From: an uncultured Gilliamella sp.
GTDB lineage: Bacteria; Pseudomonadota; Gammaproteobacteria; Enterobacterales; Orbaceae
Assembly (NCBI GenBank): GCA_946480175.1
Contig: CAMLIK010000013.1
Location: forward strand, 1 to 47,255
Length of the DNA: 47,255 bases
Direction: 5' to 3'
Positions 9,032 through 17,377 of this stretch are shown in pieces. The position numbers and the translations under genes were made by a program. Numbering within the stretch: position 1 is the first letter of the stretch; each line of letters begins with the position of its first letter. Below the pieces are notes generated by a model. That model had not been told where the DNA came from. It saw only the letters and a list, made by a program, of their open reading frames with translations, and did no database searches.

Positions 9032-9965
9032 TGCGTTTGGATTAAAAAACAAACAATTAGTAAAAATTAATGAAGGCGATATAAAAAATGCGACCTGGAT
9101 TGACTTGATAGAGCCAGAGGAAGCGGATCGTGAATTCATTCTGACAAACTTAGGTCAGAATTTAGCAACAAGTATTGAATTAGATGATATTGAGGCATCA
9201 GCTCGTTTTTTCGAAGATAATGAAGGATTTCATGTTCACTCCTTCTTTTTTTATGAAGATGCTGAAGACCGAGCAGGTAACTCAACTGTTGCTTTTACCG
9301 TGCATAATGGGCGTTTATTTACGTTACGTGAACGTGATTTACCTGCGTTTCGTTTATATCGAATGCGTTCCCGATATCAGGAAATGAGTGATGGAAATCC
9401 TTATGAAGTTTTATTGGATTTATTTGAAGTTAAAGTCGAACAGTTAGCCGATCAAATCGAAAATATTTATAGTGAGCTTGAAGAATTAAGCTTAATTATC
9501 ATGGATCGCTCTGCTCAGGAGCATTATGATGAAGCGATTACTTCCTTAGCTGAACTTGAAGATACAGCTTGGAAAGTGCGTCTTTGTTTAATGGATAGTC
9601 AGCGTGCAGTTAACTATCTAGTTCGTCGCGCTAAGATGCCTGTTGAACAATTAGAACAGGCTCGAGAAGTTATCCGAGATATTGAATCACTGGTACCACA
9701 TAATGAGTCATTATTCCAAAAAGTTAACTTTTTAATGCAGGCGGCTACAAGCTTTATTAATATTGAACAAAGTAGAATAATTAAGATATTTTCGGTAGTT
9801 TCAGTGGTGTTTTTACCACCTACAGTGGTGGCATCAGCGTATGGTATGAACTTTGAAAACATGCCAGAGTTAAAATGGGAGTATGGTTATCCGTTATCCT
9901 TATTATTAATGCTGCTAGCAGGGGTTGCGCCTTACATTTACTTTAAACTCAAAAAATGGTTATAG
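9024..9965 (+). CDS. corA: magnesium/cobalt channel CorA
   Basis: CorA is the main constitutive Mg2+ channel of many proteobacteria, a homopentamer in the inner membrane. The 313-residue protein follows E. coli CorA closely: [43 protein letters not shown] in the long stalk helix, and [19 protein letters not shown]. The pore-helix end carries the selectivity motif [18 protein letters not shown], including GMN, between two C-terminal membrane segments. The tail ends KKWL. I chose ATG 9024 because GGAGG lies five bases upstream and the family N-terminus begins there. An in-frame ATG at 8970 overlaps the probable -10 box. Confidence 0.96.
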   Translation: MINAFGLKNKQLVKINEGDIKNATWIDLIEPEEADREFILTNLGQNLATSIELDDIEASARFFEDNEGFHVHSFFFYEDAEDRAGNSTVAFTVHNGRLFTLRERDLPAFRLYRMRSRYQEMSDGNPYEVLLDLFEVKVEQLADQIENIYSELEELSLIIMDRSAQEHYDEAITSLAELEDTAWKVRLCLMDSQRAVNYLVRRAKMPVEQLEQAREVIRDIESLVPHNESLFQKVNFLMQAATSFINIEQSRIIKIFSVVSVVFLPPTVVASAYGMNFENMPELKWEYGYPLSLLLMLLAGVAPYIYFKLKKWL

Positions 9966-9986
9966 TTGGTTATTTTCCTGTCAACG

Positions 9987-10022
9987 ACTCAAATTATCGC
10001 AATAGTTAGCGGTAATTTGAGT
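9987..10022. repeat. 14-bp inverted repeat between corA and glk
   Basis: ACTCAAATTATCGC (9987-10000) and GCGGTAATTTGAGT (10009-10022) can pair over 14 positions with one G-U wobble, around an 8-base loop. It lies 21 bases after the corA stop. There is no T run on either side, so it may be a Rho-linked 3' end stem or a protein site rather than an intrinsic terminator. Confidence 0.6.
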
Positions 10023-10149
10023 AGTAAATTCTGTTAACGGAATCTAGTTAAATCATTCTAAATAGTCCATAATATTATCAATTTTGTTTTAATATTTATT
10101 GAACTATTGTTCATATAGAAAGATTTTATTTTTTAAAGAAGGGAATAAC

Positions 10150-11109
10150 ATGAGTCAATATGCACTAGTTACCGACATTGGTGGAACCAATGCCCGTTTT
10201 GCACTTTATGATTTAGCAACGAATGAATTATCAGCAATAACTAAAATCCTTATTTCGAAAGATGATATATTACTCGAATTAATTAAAACCTATTTAAAAA
10301 CTCAGTCTGTAACCGTTGATATGGCCTGCATTGCTATAGCTTGTCCAATCAATGAAGGCGATCTGATCGAAATGACTAATAATAACTTGTCATTTTCTCG
10401 CTCAGAACTTATTAATGAACTTAAACTAACTAAGCTCGAAGTAATTAATGACTTTACCGCAGTTTCAACTTCTATTCCTAAATTATCAGCGCAAGATCTG
10501 GTTAAAATTGGTGGAGAAGAACCTAATCTCGATTATCCCATAGCAATCTATGGTGCAGGGACTGGTCTTGGAGTTTCTCATCTAGTTAGAGTTAATGAAC
10601 ACTGGATCAGCTTATCTGGTGAGGGTGGCCATACCGAATTACCAATGGTTAATGAAGATGAGGATCGAATTTTAGCGCAATTAAGAAAAAAATTTGGACG
10701 AGTTTCTTGCGAACGATTTTTATCGGGTAATGGTATTGTTAATATTTACCAAGCGTTATTACAGATCAATAAAAAACCGATTGAAGATATCACTCCAGAT
10801 ATTATTGTCAATAAAGCATTATCGAATAGTTGTCCGATTTGCTTAGCAACTTTAACGTATTTCTGTACTTTTATGGGAAGGTTCGGTGGCAATTTAGCTT
10901 TAACCCTTAACACTCAAGGTGGTGTGTATATTGCTGGCGGTATAGTACCTAGATTTATTGAATTCTTTAAATCATCACCATTTAGAGAAGCGTTTGAATA
11001 CAAAGGTCGGATGTCATTTTTGGTTAAAAAAATTCCTGTTTATGTGATTACTCATAAAGATCCAGGATTATTTGGTGCTGGTGTTTATTTACAAAATAGT
11101 CTGAAATAA
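10150..11109 (+). CDS. glk: glucokinase
   Basis: Glk phosphorylates intracellular glucose with ATP. The 319-residue protein begins with the phosphate motif LVTDIGGTNARFALYD. It continues with VINDFTAVSTSIP, AIYGAGTGLGVSHLV and the glucose-binding SGEGGHTELP, and ends with GGVYIAGGIVPRF and DPGLFGAGVYLQ. The order and length match E. coli Glk (about 320). I chose ATG 10150 because AGAAGGGA lies just upstream and the conserved region begins there; an upstream in-frame ATG at 10099 would add 17 unconserved residues. It is followed 22 bases later by ycgL. Confidence 0.95.
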   Translation: MSQYALVTDIGGTNARFALYDLATNELSAITKILISKDDILLELIKTYLKTQSVTVDMACIAIACPINEGDLIEMTNNNLSFSRSELINELKLTKLEVINDFTAVSTSIPKLSAQDLVKIGGEEPNLDYPIAIYGAGTGLGVSHLVRVNEHWISLSGEGGHTELPMVNEDEDRILAQLRKKFGRVSCERFLSGNGIVNIYQALLQINKKPIEDITPDIIVNKALSNSCPICLATLTYFCTFMGRFGGNLALTLNTQGGVYIAGGIVPRFIEFFKSSPFREAFEYKGRMSFLVKKIPVYVITHKDPGLFGAGVYLQNSLK

Positions 11110-11131
11110 TTGAGGAGAAGGGTTTTATTTT

Positions 11132-11380
11132 ATGATGTGGTGTTATATTTATCGAAGCACAAAAAAAGAAAATTGTTATCTTTACATGGAGCAAGAAAAC
11201 GATTTCTCTCATATTCCTGAAAAAATCATGTCGATTTTTGGTACGCCAGCTTTTGTTATGAAAGTATTGCTTGATGGTAAAAGACGTTTTGTTGTTGGTA
11301 CAGCACAGGAAATTGAGGAAAAGATTAAAACGGATGGATTTTTCTTGCAAATGTTAAATGAAGATGATTTTAAAGTATGA
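11132..11380 (+). CDS. ycgL: YcgL family protein
   Basis: This small protein (81-82 residues; two adjacent ATG codons) fits the YcgL/UPF0745 family. Its features are [33 protein letters not shown], and [11 protein letters not shown] near the C-terminus. The family has a known alpha/beta fold but no established function. It overlaps the start of ycgN by ATGA, so the pair is translationally coupled. The pairing of ycgL and ycgN is the E. coli arrangement. GAGGAGAAGG lies about 10-20 bases upstream. Confidence 0.85.
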   Translation: MMWCYIYRSTKKENCYLYMEQENDFSHIPEKIMSIFGTPAFVMKVLLDGKRRFVVGTAQEIEEKIKTDGFFLQMLNEDDFKV

Positions 11381-11799
11381 TTGAACCTTTTTGGGAACAT
11401 AAATCTTTGGATCAAATGAGTGATGATGAATGGGAACAACTTTGTGATGGTTGCGGTCAATGTTGTCTAAATAAATTAATGGATGAAGATACCGACGAAA
11501 TTCTATATACCAATGTTGCTTGTAATTTGCTTGATTCAAATACATGCCAATGCAGACATTACCATAATCGCTTTAATTATGAACCCGATTGTATCAAGTT
11601 AACCCGAGAAAATTTGCTGACTATTGAATGGTTACCGCCAACTTGCACTTATCGTTATTTTTCACAAACGGGGCAGTTACCTGAGTGGCATCCATTAATT
11701 GTTGGTAATAAAAAGGTAATGCACAAATTAAAAATATCGGTTAAAAATCGAATTGTATATGAAAAAGATGTAATTTGTTGGGAAGATCATATTATTTAA
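11377..11799 (+). CDS. ycgN: YcgN family cysteine-cluster protein
   Basis: A 140-residue protein of the UPF0260/YkgJ-related cysteine-cluster type. It shows [12 protein letters not shown] near residues 25-36, [17 protein letters not shown] and CIKLTRENL, followed by WLPPTCTYR. The cysteine pattern suggests a bound metal or iron-sulfur site, but this is inferred. The function is unknown. Its start overlaps the ycgL stop. It ends just before a hairpin shared with the convergent yggT. Confidence 0.88.
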   Translation: MIEPFWEHKSLDQMSDDEWEQLCDGCGQCCLNKLMDEDTDEILYTNVACNLLDSNTCQCRHYHNRFNYEPDCIKLTRENLLTIEWLPPTCTYRYFSQTGQLPEWHPLIVGNKKVMHKLKISVKNRIVYEKDVICWEDHII

Positions 11800-11822
11800 A
11801 AGAGAGCATAGGCTCTCTTTTG
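11798..11822. terminator. bidirectional terminator between ycgN and yggT
   Basis: AGAGAGC (11801-11807) pairs with GCTCTCT (11812-11818), flanked by A's on the left and T's on the right. It can therefore act as an intrinsic terminator for both convergent genes. Confidence 0.85.
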
Positions 11823-11826
11823 TTAA

Positions 11827-12384
11827 TTATAGTATTAGCCACCAGTTGCCAAGAAAATCGATAGCCAATAAGTTCAAAAACATTAATATAAAAACGAAAA
11901 TCATAAATGAAATATCAATCATACCGATTGGTGGAACGATACGACGAATCGGGGCAATAAGTGGTTCAGTCAATTGAGCAAGCAATTCATCCGTATTAGA
12001 TTGCCCACGACTAACCCAACTTAAAATTGCTCTAAATAATAATAACAAAAATATTAGATGTCCGACTGCATGTGCCATAGCAGCTAAGGCAAAAAGCAGG
12101 TAATAAGGGCTAAAAAGCGGTAAGTTAATTGCTTCAAAACGGCAAATAAACATAATTTTAAGTAGGGCTACCCCATAAAAAAGAATCCAAGTAGCCGTAT
12201 CAATTCGACCAATAGACGGAATCACTCTTCGCATCGGGCCAATAATAGGTTGAGTAATGCGAACTATAAATTGGGTAAAAGGATTATGAAAATTTACTCT
12301 TGCACGCTGCATCCACAAACGTAGAATGAGTACGTATAAGCTAAAAGTGAAAATAGCTCTTCCTAAGAAGATTAACGATATCAT
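11827..12384 (-). CDS. yggT: YggT family membrane protein
   Basis: The 185-residue protein has two copies of the YggT unit. The first (about 1-95) has LILRLWMQRARVNFHNPFTQ, PIIGPMRRVIPSIGRIDTA. The second (about 100-185) has LLFRAILSWVSRG, LTEPLIAPIRRIVPPIGMID. Four to five hydrophobic segments make it an inner-membrane protein. In bacteria it is often linked to osmotic stress or division genes, but its mechanism is not established. It lies 37 bases downstream of yggS on the same strand, as in E. coli, and probably forms an operon with it. Confidence 0.92.
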   Translation of the reverse strand: MISLIFLGRAIFTFSLYVLILRLWMQRARVNFHNPFTQFIVRITQPIIGPMRRVIPSIGRIDTATWILFYGVALLKIMFICRFEAINLPLFSPYYLLFALAAMAHAVGHLIFLLLLFRAILSWVSRGQSNTDELLAQLTEPLIAPIRRIVPPIGMIDISFMIFVFILMFLNLLAIDFLGNWWLIL

Positions 12385-12420
12385 TTAAGACTCCTAAAAT
12401 ATAACATGCCTTGCAATATA

Positions 12421-13122
12421 TCACACATATTGCCTTGCACCAAAGATTGCGCTACCAATACGAATCATTGTACTACCTGCAATAATAGCTGCTTTCATAT
12501 CGCCAGACATACCCATTGATAATGTATCTAACAAAGGATAATCGGTTTTCAATGAAGCTAAAAGCTGAGTCATTTGTTTGAACACTTCAAGTTGTTTGGT
12601 AAAGTCATTTTCTATCTCGGGAATAGCCATTAGGCCACGTAGTCTTAAATTAGGTAATGTCATAATCTGTTTTACCAAATTAGCAACTTCATCTGCATGA
12701 ATCCCTGATTTACTTTCTTCATTACTAATATTTACCTGAATAAGAACATTTAACTTATTCATATTCGCTGGGCGCTGTGCATCTAGACGTTGGGCAATTT
12801 TAAAACGGTCAATGGTATGCATCCAATCAAAATTTTCGGCTACTAATTTTGTTTTGTTTGACTGTAATGGACCAATAAAATGCCAAGTAATCGGAATATC
12901 TGGCATATTTTTTTTAAAATAAGCAATTTTCTCAACACCTTCTTGAACATAATTTTCACCAAACGATAATTGACCCGCATCAATTGCTTGAGCGATTAAT
13001 GTTACAGGTTTGGTTTTACTAACGGCAATAAGTTCAACGCTATTGGGATCTCGATCGCAATCTAAAGCAATTGTACGTATTTCATGGTTAATCTTGATTA
13101 AATTGTCATGTACTGTATTCAT
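12421..13122 (-). CDS. yggS: PLP homeostasis protein YggS (COG0325)
   Basis: YggS binds pyridoxal 5'-phosphate and maintains vitamin B6 and amino acid balance without a known enzyme activity. The 233-residue TIM-barrel protein has the PLP lysine in LIAVSKTKP (Lys36). FGENYVQEG, WHFIGPLQSNK, and GLMAIPE follow, and LSMGMSGDMKAAI with GSTMIRIGSAIFG forms the phosphate cup. I chose the ATG at 13122 because GGA lies upstream and it matches the family start. An upstream in-frame TTG at 13134 is less likely. It is divergent from the pilT-like gene, as E. coli yggS is from yggR. Confidence 0.95.
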   Translation of the reverse strand: MNTVHDNLIKINHEIRTIALDCDRDPNSVELIAVSKTKPVTLIAQAIDAGQLSFGENYVQEGVEKIAYFKKNMPDIPITWHFIGPLQSNKTKLVAENFDWMHTIDRFKIAQRLDAQRPANMNKLNVLIQVNISNEESKSGIHADEVANLVKQIMTLPNLRLRGLMAIPEIENDFTKQLEVFKQMTQLLASLKTDYPLLDTLSMGMSGDMKAAIIAGSTMIRIGSAIFGARQYV

Positions 13123-13158
13123 ATTAATTTCCAATAAACTAAGGGATAGTTATTGATA

Positions 13159-14097
13159 ATGTTAAATTCAATATTGGCTTTTAGTGTAACGCAAAAAGCG
13201 TCTGATTTGCATCTTTCTAGTGGTGAAAAACCTTGCATTCGTGTCAATGGTGAGCTAAAACCTATCTCAGGTGATGAATTATCACCACTGAAACTTAAAA
13301 TTGAATTATTCAATTTATTAAAAGATACCCAAAAAGCTATTTTACAAAAACATCAGCAGATTGATTTTGCTTATCATCTTGAAGATGTTGGGCGTTTTAG
13401 AGTAAATATTTTTTATCAACAACGCGGCATTTCAGCAGTATTTCGGATTATCAAACAACAAATACCAAGCCTAACTGAGATTAAAGCACCGAATGTGATA
13501 AATGAATTAGCAAAAACAGAATCTGGCATTATTTTAGTAACCGGCGCAACAGGAAGTGGCAAATCGACAACTTTAGCTGCATTAATTCAACATATAAATC
13601 ATACTTTAGCTAAGCATATTATCACATTAGAAGATCCTATTGAGTTTATTTATCAAAACAATAAATCACTTATCCAACAACGAGAAATCACAAATTTTAA
13701 TGACGCAATTGATAGCATATTAAGACAAGATCCAGATATTATTTTATTAGGTGAATTACGCAATAAACACACCATTCAAGCAGCGTTAACGATTGCTGAA
13801 ACGGGGCATTTAGTTCTTGCTACTTTACATACCCGATCGGCAATACAAACTATTAACCGTATTATTGATGTATTTGAAGATGGAATGCGTGAATTGATTC
13901 GTACCCAATTATCCAATAGTTTAAAAGCCATAATATGTCAAAAATTGGTTCCTCATAATGAAAGTCGAAAAGCCATTTTTGAAGTTCTTATCAATACTCC
14001 AGCTATCAGTAATCTAATAAGTGAGGGTAAAACAAGGCAAATATTATCGTTAATGCAAACTGGTCAGCAATATGGTATGCAATTAATGACTAATTAA
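13159..14097 (+). CDS. PilT/YggR-like type IV pilus retraction ATPase
   Basis: This 312-residue hexameric secretion-type ATPase belongs to the PilT branch. It has an N-terminal PAS-like part (SDLHLSSGEKPCIRVNG), Walker A GATGSGKS at 129-136, and the Asp box HIITLEDPIEFIY. Walker B lies in LRQDPDIILLGELRN, and the His box in ETGHLVLATLHTRSA. The C-terminal PilT motif, normally AIRNLI, reads AISNLI (282-287). The protein ends about 30 residues earlier than PilT of Pseudomonas. The start is ATG 13159; an in-frame TTG at 13153 also exists. No pilin or assembly genes lie in the window. With comEC it hints at a transformation apparatus, but E. coli-type yggR is of unknown role. Confidence 0.88.
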   Translation: MLNSILAFSVTQKASDLHLSSGEKPCIRVNGELKPISGDELSPLKLKIELFNLLKDTQKAILQKHQQIDFAYHLEDVGRFRVNIFYQQRGISAVFRIIKQQIPSLTEIKAPNVINELAKTESGIILVTGATGSGKSTTLAALIQHINHTLAKHIITLEDPIEFIYQNNKSLIQQREITNFNDAIDSILRQDPDIILLGELRNKHTIQAALTIAETGHLVLATLHTRSAIQTINRIIDVFEDGMRELIRTQLSNSLKAIICQKLVPHNESRKAIFEVLINTPAISNLISEGKTRQILSLMQTGQQYGMQLMTN

Positions 14098-14201
14098 ATT
14101 ATATAGTAAAAAAATGCTGGTTATCGTTTATCGTACATGTTTTAATTCAAAAATTTAATTTATAATCTGTATAGAATTTCATTCACAAAAGGGATAAACA
14201 A

Positions 14202-15011
14202 ATGGAACAGCGTATTGGTTTTATCGGTATAGGTAATATGGGCAATGCCATTTTACAAGGTATTTTAGCAAGTAATATTGTGCCTGGAACGCAAATTTAC
14301 GTTTATGATCCTCAGCTCGAAAAAGGCCAAGCACTTAATCAATCTCACTCGATAAATAATTTAGAATCGGCAAGGGATGTTGCACGAGAATCAGATATTG
14401 TTTTTATAGCTGTTAAGCCGAATATTATTGTGGATGTATTAAATGATATTCAAAAAGAGTTAAAAAAGAATACGATTATTATCTCGATTGCAGCCGGTGT
14501 AACCATAAAAACTATTGCGAAATGTGTAGGATACGAACAAAAGATAGTTAGAGTCATGCCCAATACCCCTGCATTAGTCAATGCCGCTATGTGTTCTATA
14601 ACACCAAATACAGAAATTACTGATGAAGAGTTAACAATTGTTCAAAGCCTATTAAATTGCATTGGTGAAACGGAAGTTGTTCCGGAGTACTTAATTGACG
14701 CAGTAATCGGGGCGAGCGGTTCTTCTCCGGCATTTGTATTTATGTTTATTGAAGCACTGGCTGATGGCGCGGTCAAAGGTGGTTTAACTCGAAAACAGGC
14801 TTACAAATTTGCTACTCAAGCAGTGATGGGGTCAGCTAAATTATTACTTGAAACAGGTAAACATCCGGGTGAATTAAAAGATATGGTTTGTTCACCAGCA
14901 GGTACTACAATTGAAGGGGTACAAGTACTTGAGGAAAAGGGTTTTCGAGCTGCTGTTATTGATGCAGTAGAGGCAGCAATTCAAAAATCTAAAGATTTAT
15001 CAGAAAAATAA
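14202..15011 (+). CDS. proC: pyrroline-5-carboxylate reductase
   Basis: ProC reduces pyrroline-5-carboxylate to proline with NAD(P)H, the last step of proline synthesis. The 269-residue protein opens with the dinucleotide motif IGFIGIGNMGNAILQG. VFIAVKPNII and RVMPNTPALVNAAM follow, and then the C-terminal signature VIGASGSSPAFVF, PGELKDMVCSPAGTTIEG. The length equals the E. coli enzyme. GGGATAAACAA precedes the ATG. It lies about 100 bases downstream of the pilT-like gene; in E. coli proC lies elsewhere, but the yggS-proC link is common in other bacteria. Confidence 0.96.
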   Translation: MEQRIGFIGIGNMGNAILQGILASNIVPGTQIYVYDPQLEKGQALNQSHSINNLESARDVARESDIVFIAVKPNIIVDVLNDIQKELKKNTIIISIAAGVTIKTIAKCVGYEQKIVRVMPNTPALVNAAMCSITPNTEITDEELTIVQSLLNCIGETEVVPEYLIDAVIGASGSSPAFVFMFIEALADGAVKGGLTRKQAYKFATQAVMGSAKLLLETGKHPGELKDMVCSPAGTTIEGVQVLEEKGFRAAVIDAVEAAIQKSKDLSEK

Positions 15012-15022
15012 AAGTTATTAAC

Positions 15023-15060
15023 ATGAACAATAACAATTAGTTATTGTTCATTAGAATTTT
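15023..15060 (+). terminator. hairpin terminator of proC
   Basis: ATGAACAATAAC (15023-15034) and GTTATTGTTCAT (15040-15051) form a perfect 12-bp stem with a 5-base loop. The following tail has T's interrupted by A/G, so termination efficiency is uncertain. Confidence 0.65.
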
Positions 15061-15305
15061 ATTTGTTAATAATTTAAAAACATTGCTTGTATTCGTCATC
15101 TATTTATGAGTTAATAGTCATAAGCATATTACATGCAGATATATTTTGTAACATTTAGATTTATGCAGTTTGTAGTTTACTTTAATCACATTTGTATTAG
15201 TTCTCTTCAGTCTTCTCTTCTGTTTGTTAATAAGTAGTCTAGGTTTTATGTTCTAAAGTATCACCCCTTGATGGTTGAGATTAATTTATTTATAGGAAGA
15301 TTATT

Positions 15306-15515
15306 ATGTCTAAAAAAACAGGCCAAGTTAAATGGTTCAATGAGAGTAAAGGTTTTGGTTTTATTTCACCTGCTGATGGAAGTAAAGATGTGTTCGTACA
15401 TTTCTCTGCAATCGCTGGCGACGGTTTTAAAACGCTAGGTGAAGGTCAACAGGTAGAATTTTCTATCCAAGATAGTCCTCGTGGCCCTGCTGCTGCTGAT
15501 GTTACAATTATCTAA
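15306..15515 (+). CDS. CspA-family cold shock protein (copy 1)
   Basis: A 69-residue single cold-shock domain protein, an RNA chaperone that melts mRNA secondary structure. RNP1 is KGFGFI and RNP2 is DVFVHFSAI, with the start [11 protein letters not shown]. It shares 61 of 69 residues with the second copy at 29108-29317. The sequence most resembles CspE/CspC, which in E. coli are constitutive. AGGAAGA lies about 8 bases before the ATG. A weak promoter (TTGTTA 15224, TATGTT 15247) would leave only a short leader. I could not recognise a classical cold box, so I do not assign a specific letter. Confidence 0.93.
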   Translation: MSKKTGQVKWFNESKGFGFISPADGSKDVFVHFSAIAGDGFKTLGEGQQVEFSIQDSPRGPAAADVTII

Positions 15516-15527
15516 TTGATTATTAAT

Positions 15528-15563
15528 ATCCTATCAGTATTTAATTACTGATAGGATTTTTTT
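15528..15563 (+). terminator. Rho-independent terminator of csp copy 1
   Basis: ATCCTATCAGTA (15528-15539) pairs perfectly with TACTGATAGGAT (15546-15557), followed by a run of T's. Confidence 0.9.
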
Positions 15564-16138
15564 ATACTCATTTATTTAACTTTTCTCATCTTTCCAGATA
15601 TGATTATATTACTTCTACAGTCGCAATAGCGTAAAAATATCATTTATAATGAGTGAAAGATCTTCAATATATTCATTTTGACTGTTTAATACCTTTTCTT
15701 TAATTTATATGAAATAATGCGGTCAATGATGACTTTAACCTTTATTTGTACTATGAAATTCCATTTCAACCGCCATGTAACTGACTTGATTTCTATTTAT
15801 CTAACCGTTTTCATTCTATTTTTGACGTCAAATAAGCAAAACTATGGCTGTTAGGAAATAAAGATAAGGCATTATCGTATTTTTATTTTATTACGCTTTT
15901 TTCTTGATTGTATAAATATAACATCTTTTTAGGTTTAAGCTGCAATATTAGCTCTAAAGGTTAATAACATTTGATTAGCTTACTGCGATTTGTTTTCAAT
16001 ATTGTATAAATTGGTATAGGTATACTAATACGTTTTAATTCTCAGTTTAAAAACGTTTAATTATGTGACCAACGCCTATATTCCCACTCTTTTTAGGGGT
16101 ATAATTATTGCACTTAATTTAATGGTTAATCTGCTTTT
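15564..16138. other. 575-bp AT-rich intergenic region upstream of the Set exporter
   Basis: I found no convincing gene on either strand. Short open pieces on the minus strand (about 15600-15810) are interrupted by stops and match no family I can name. Near the end are an inverted repeat ACGTTTT/AAAACGT (16030-16056), the palindrome AAACGTTT (16051-16058), and a TATAAT at 16100-16105, about 34 bases before the next start. These are the likeliest control elements of the exporter. Confidence 0.4.
16030..16058. promoter_or_regulatory. possible operator upstream of the Set-type exporter
   Basis: ACGTTTT (16030-16036) and AAAACGT (16050-16056) are exact inverted copies 13 bases apart. The right arm extends into the palindrome AAACGTTT. 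They lie about 45 bases upstream of a TATAAT (16100). The AACGTT core recalls LacI-family operators, but no regulator gene is adjacent. Confidence 0.3.
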
Positions 16139-17320
16139 ATGACTTCTTCATTTTTAAGAAAATCTGGCGTTATTTTTGCCGCTTTTTTATTTACTACATT
16201 TATTATTGGGGTGGCGGGTGCGTTGCAATCACCAACCTTAAGTCGTTTTTTATCGTTTGAAGTTGGTGCTGATCCTCGTTTAGTGGGGGCGTTTTATTCA
16301 ATTAATGCGTTAGCCAGTATTATTGGTAGTTATTTGTTAGCTAAATATTCGGACAATAAAGGCGATAGGCGTAAGATCGTTATTTTTTGTTGTTTGATGG
16401 GACTTGCAAATAGTCTGACTTTTGCATATTCACGTAACTATTATGTGTTAATTACCTTAGGGGTATTTTTTGCAGCTTTAGCATCTGCCGCGATGCCACA
16501 GGTATTTGCCATGGCGCGTGAGTATGCCGAAAAGAGTGGTCGTAATGCTGTTGCCTTTAATTCCCTGATTCGTGCGCAATTATCATTAGCATGGGTGATT
16601 GGTCCACCATTGTCTTTTGCCTTGGCAATCAATTATGGTTTTACTGCGATGTATTTGTGTGCCATGTCGATGTTTATTATTTCGATGATTGTCGTCACTA
16701 TCTTCTTGCCACCAGTTGAAAAAATGGCAGTCAGTTCGTTTACTGCAACTGAGTTAGCCGCGGCGAACCAATCAATTTTTACCAATCGCAATGTGATGTG
16801 TTTGCTAATTTCCACTATTTTTATGTGGACTGCAAATATGATGTATATCATTGATATGCCGATTTATGTGGAAGCTGTATTGCACCTGTCTAATTCATTA
16901 CCGGGTGGTTTGATGGGATTAGCAGCAGGGATTGAGATCCCTATTATGATTATTGCTGGTTATTTGGTGCCGGTATTAGGTAAGCGTAATCTATTTTTTA
17001 TTGCTATTGTTTGCGGAATTTTGTTTTATGTAGGAATGATCTTATTTAAAGATGCAATCATGTTATATATATTGCAAATCTTTAATGGGTTGTTTATTGG
17101 GATTGTTGCCAACATTGGTATTATCTATTTCCAAGACTTGCTACCAACCCGCATGGGCGTTGCTTCAACTTTATTTAATAATGGTATTATTTGTAGCGTT
17201 ATTTTGGCGGGTATTATTCAAGGTTTTGCCTCTCAAGCTTGTGGCCATGAAGTGATTTATTGGATTGGTTTAGTGATGGTGACGATTTCGTTACTGTTTT
17301 GCGCATTAGTAAAAAAATAA
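16139..17320 (+). CDS. Set-type sugar efflux transporter (MFS)
   Basis: The 393-residue protein has twelve predicted hydrophobic segments. It resembles the SetA/SetB sugar efflux family: GVAGALQSPTLSRFL near the N-terminus, YSDNKGDRRKIVIFCCLMGL for the MFS loop 2-3, then PQVFAMAREYAE and SLIRAQLSLAWVIGPPLSFAL. Later come WTANMMYIIDMPIYV, AAGIEIPIMIIAGY and IGIIYFQDLLPTRMG. E. coli Set proteins export glucosides and relieve sugar-phosphate stress, so a similar role is inferred. I cannot choose between setA and setB. No sgrR or sgrS is seen nearby. The ribosome binding site is weak. It converges with surE. Confidence 0.87.
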   Translation: MTSSFLRKSGVIFAAFLFTTFIIGVAGALQSPTLSRFLSFEVGADPRLVGAFYSINALASIIGSYLLAKYSDNKGDRRKIVIFCCLMGLANSLTFAYSRNYYVLITLGVFFAALASAAMPQVFAMAREYAEKSGRNAVAFNSLIRAQLSLAWVIGPPLSFALAINYGFTAMYLCAMSMFIISMIVVTIFLPPVEKMAVSSFTATELAAANQSIFTNRNVMCLLISTIFMWTANMMYIIDMPIYVEAVLHLSNSLPGGLMGLAAGIEIPIMIIAGYLVPVLGKRNLFFIAIVCGILFYVGMILFKDAIMLYILQIFNGLFIGIVANIGIIYFQDLLPTRMGVASTLFNNGIICSVILAGIIQGFASQACGHEVIYWIGLVMVTISLLFCALVKK

Positions 17321-17339
17321 TCACTAATTTTTCTAATTT

Positions 17340-17366
17340 GCGTCTTGCTTTGATTCAGCAAGACGC
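17340..17366. terminator. hairpin between the Set exporter and surE
   Basis: GCGTCTTGCT (17340-17349) and AGCAAGACGC (17357-17366) form a perfect 10-bp stem between two convergent genes. Neither side has a strong T run, so it is a likely but not textbook shared terminator. Confidence 0.6.
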
Positions 17367-17377
17367 CTAGCAAAATC

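Noticed and set aside
15600..15810. Minus-strand pieces (for example VTWRLKWNFIVQIKVKVIID) that might be a decayed gene
   Set aside because: Stops interrupt every frame, and I could not tie the fragments to any family with confidence.
16057..16070. Possible CRP half-site (TGTGACC) upstream of the Set exporter
   Set aside because: Only one half matches; the opposite arm is missing, unlike the perfect site at 42068.
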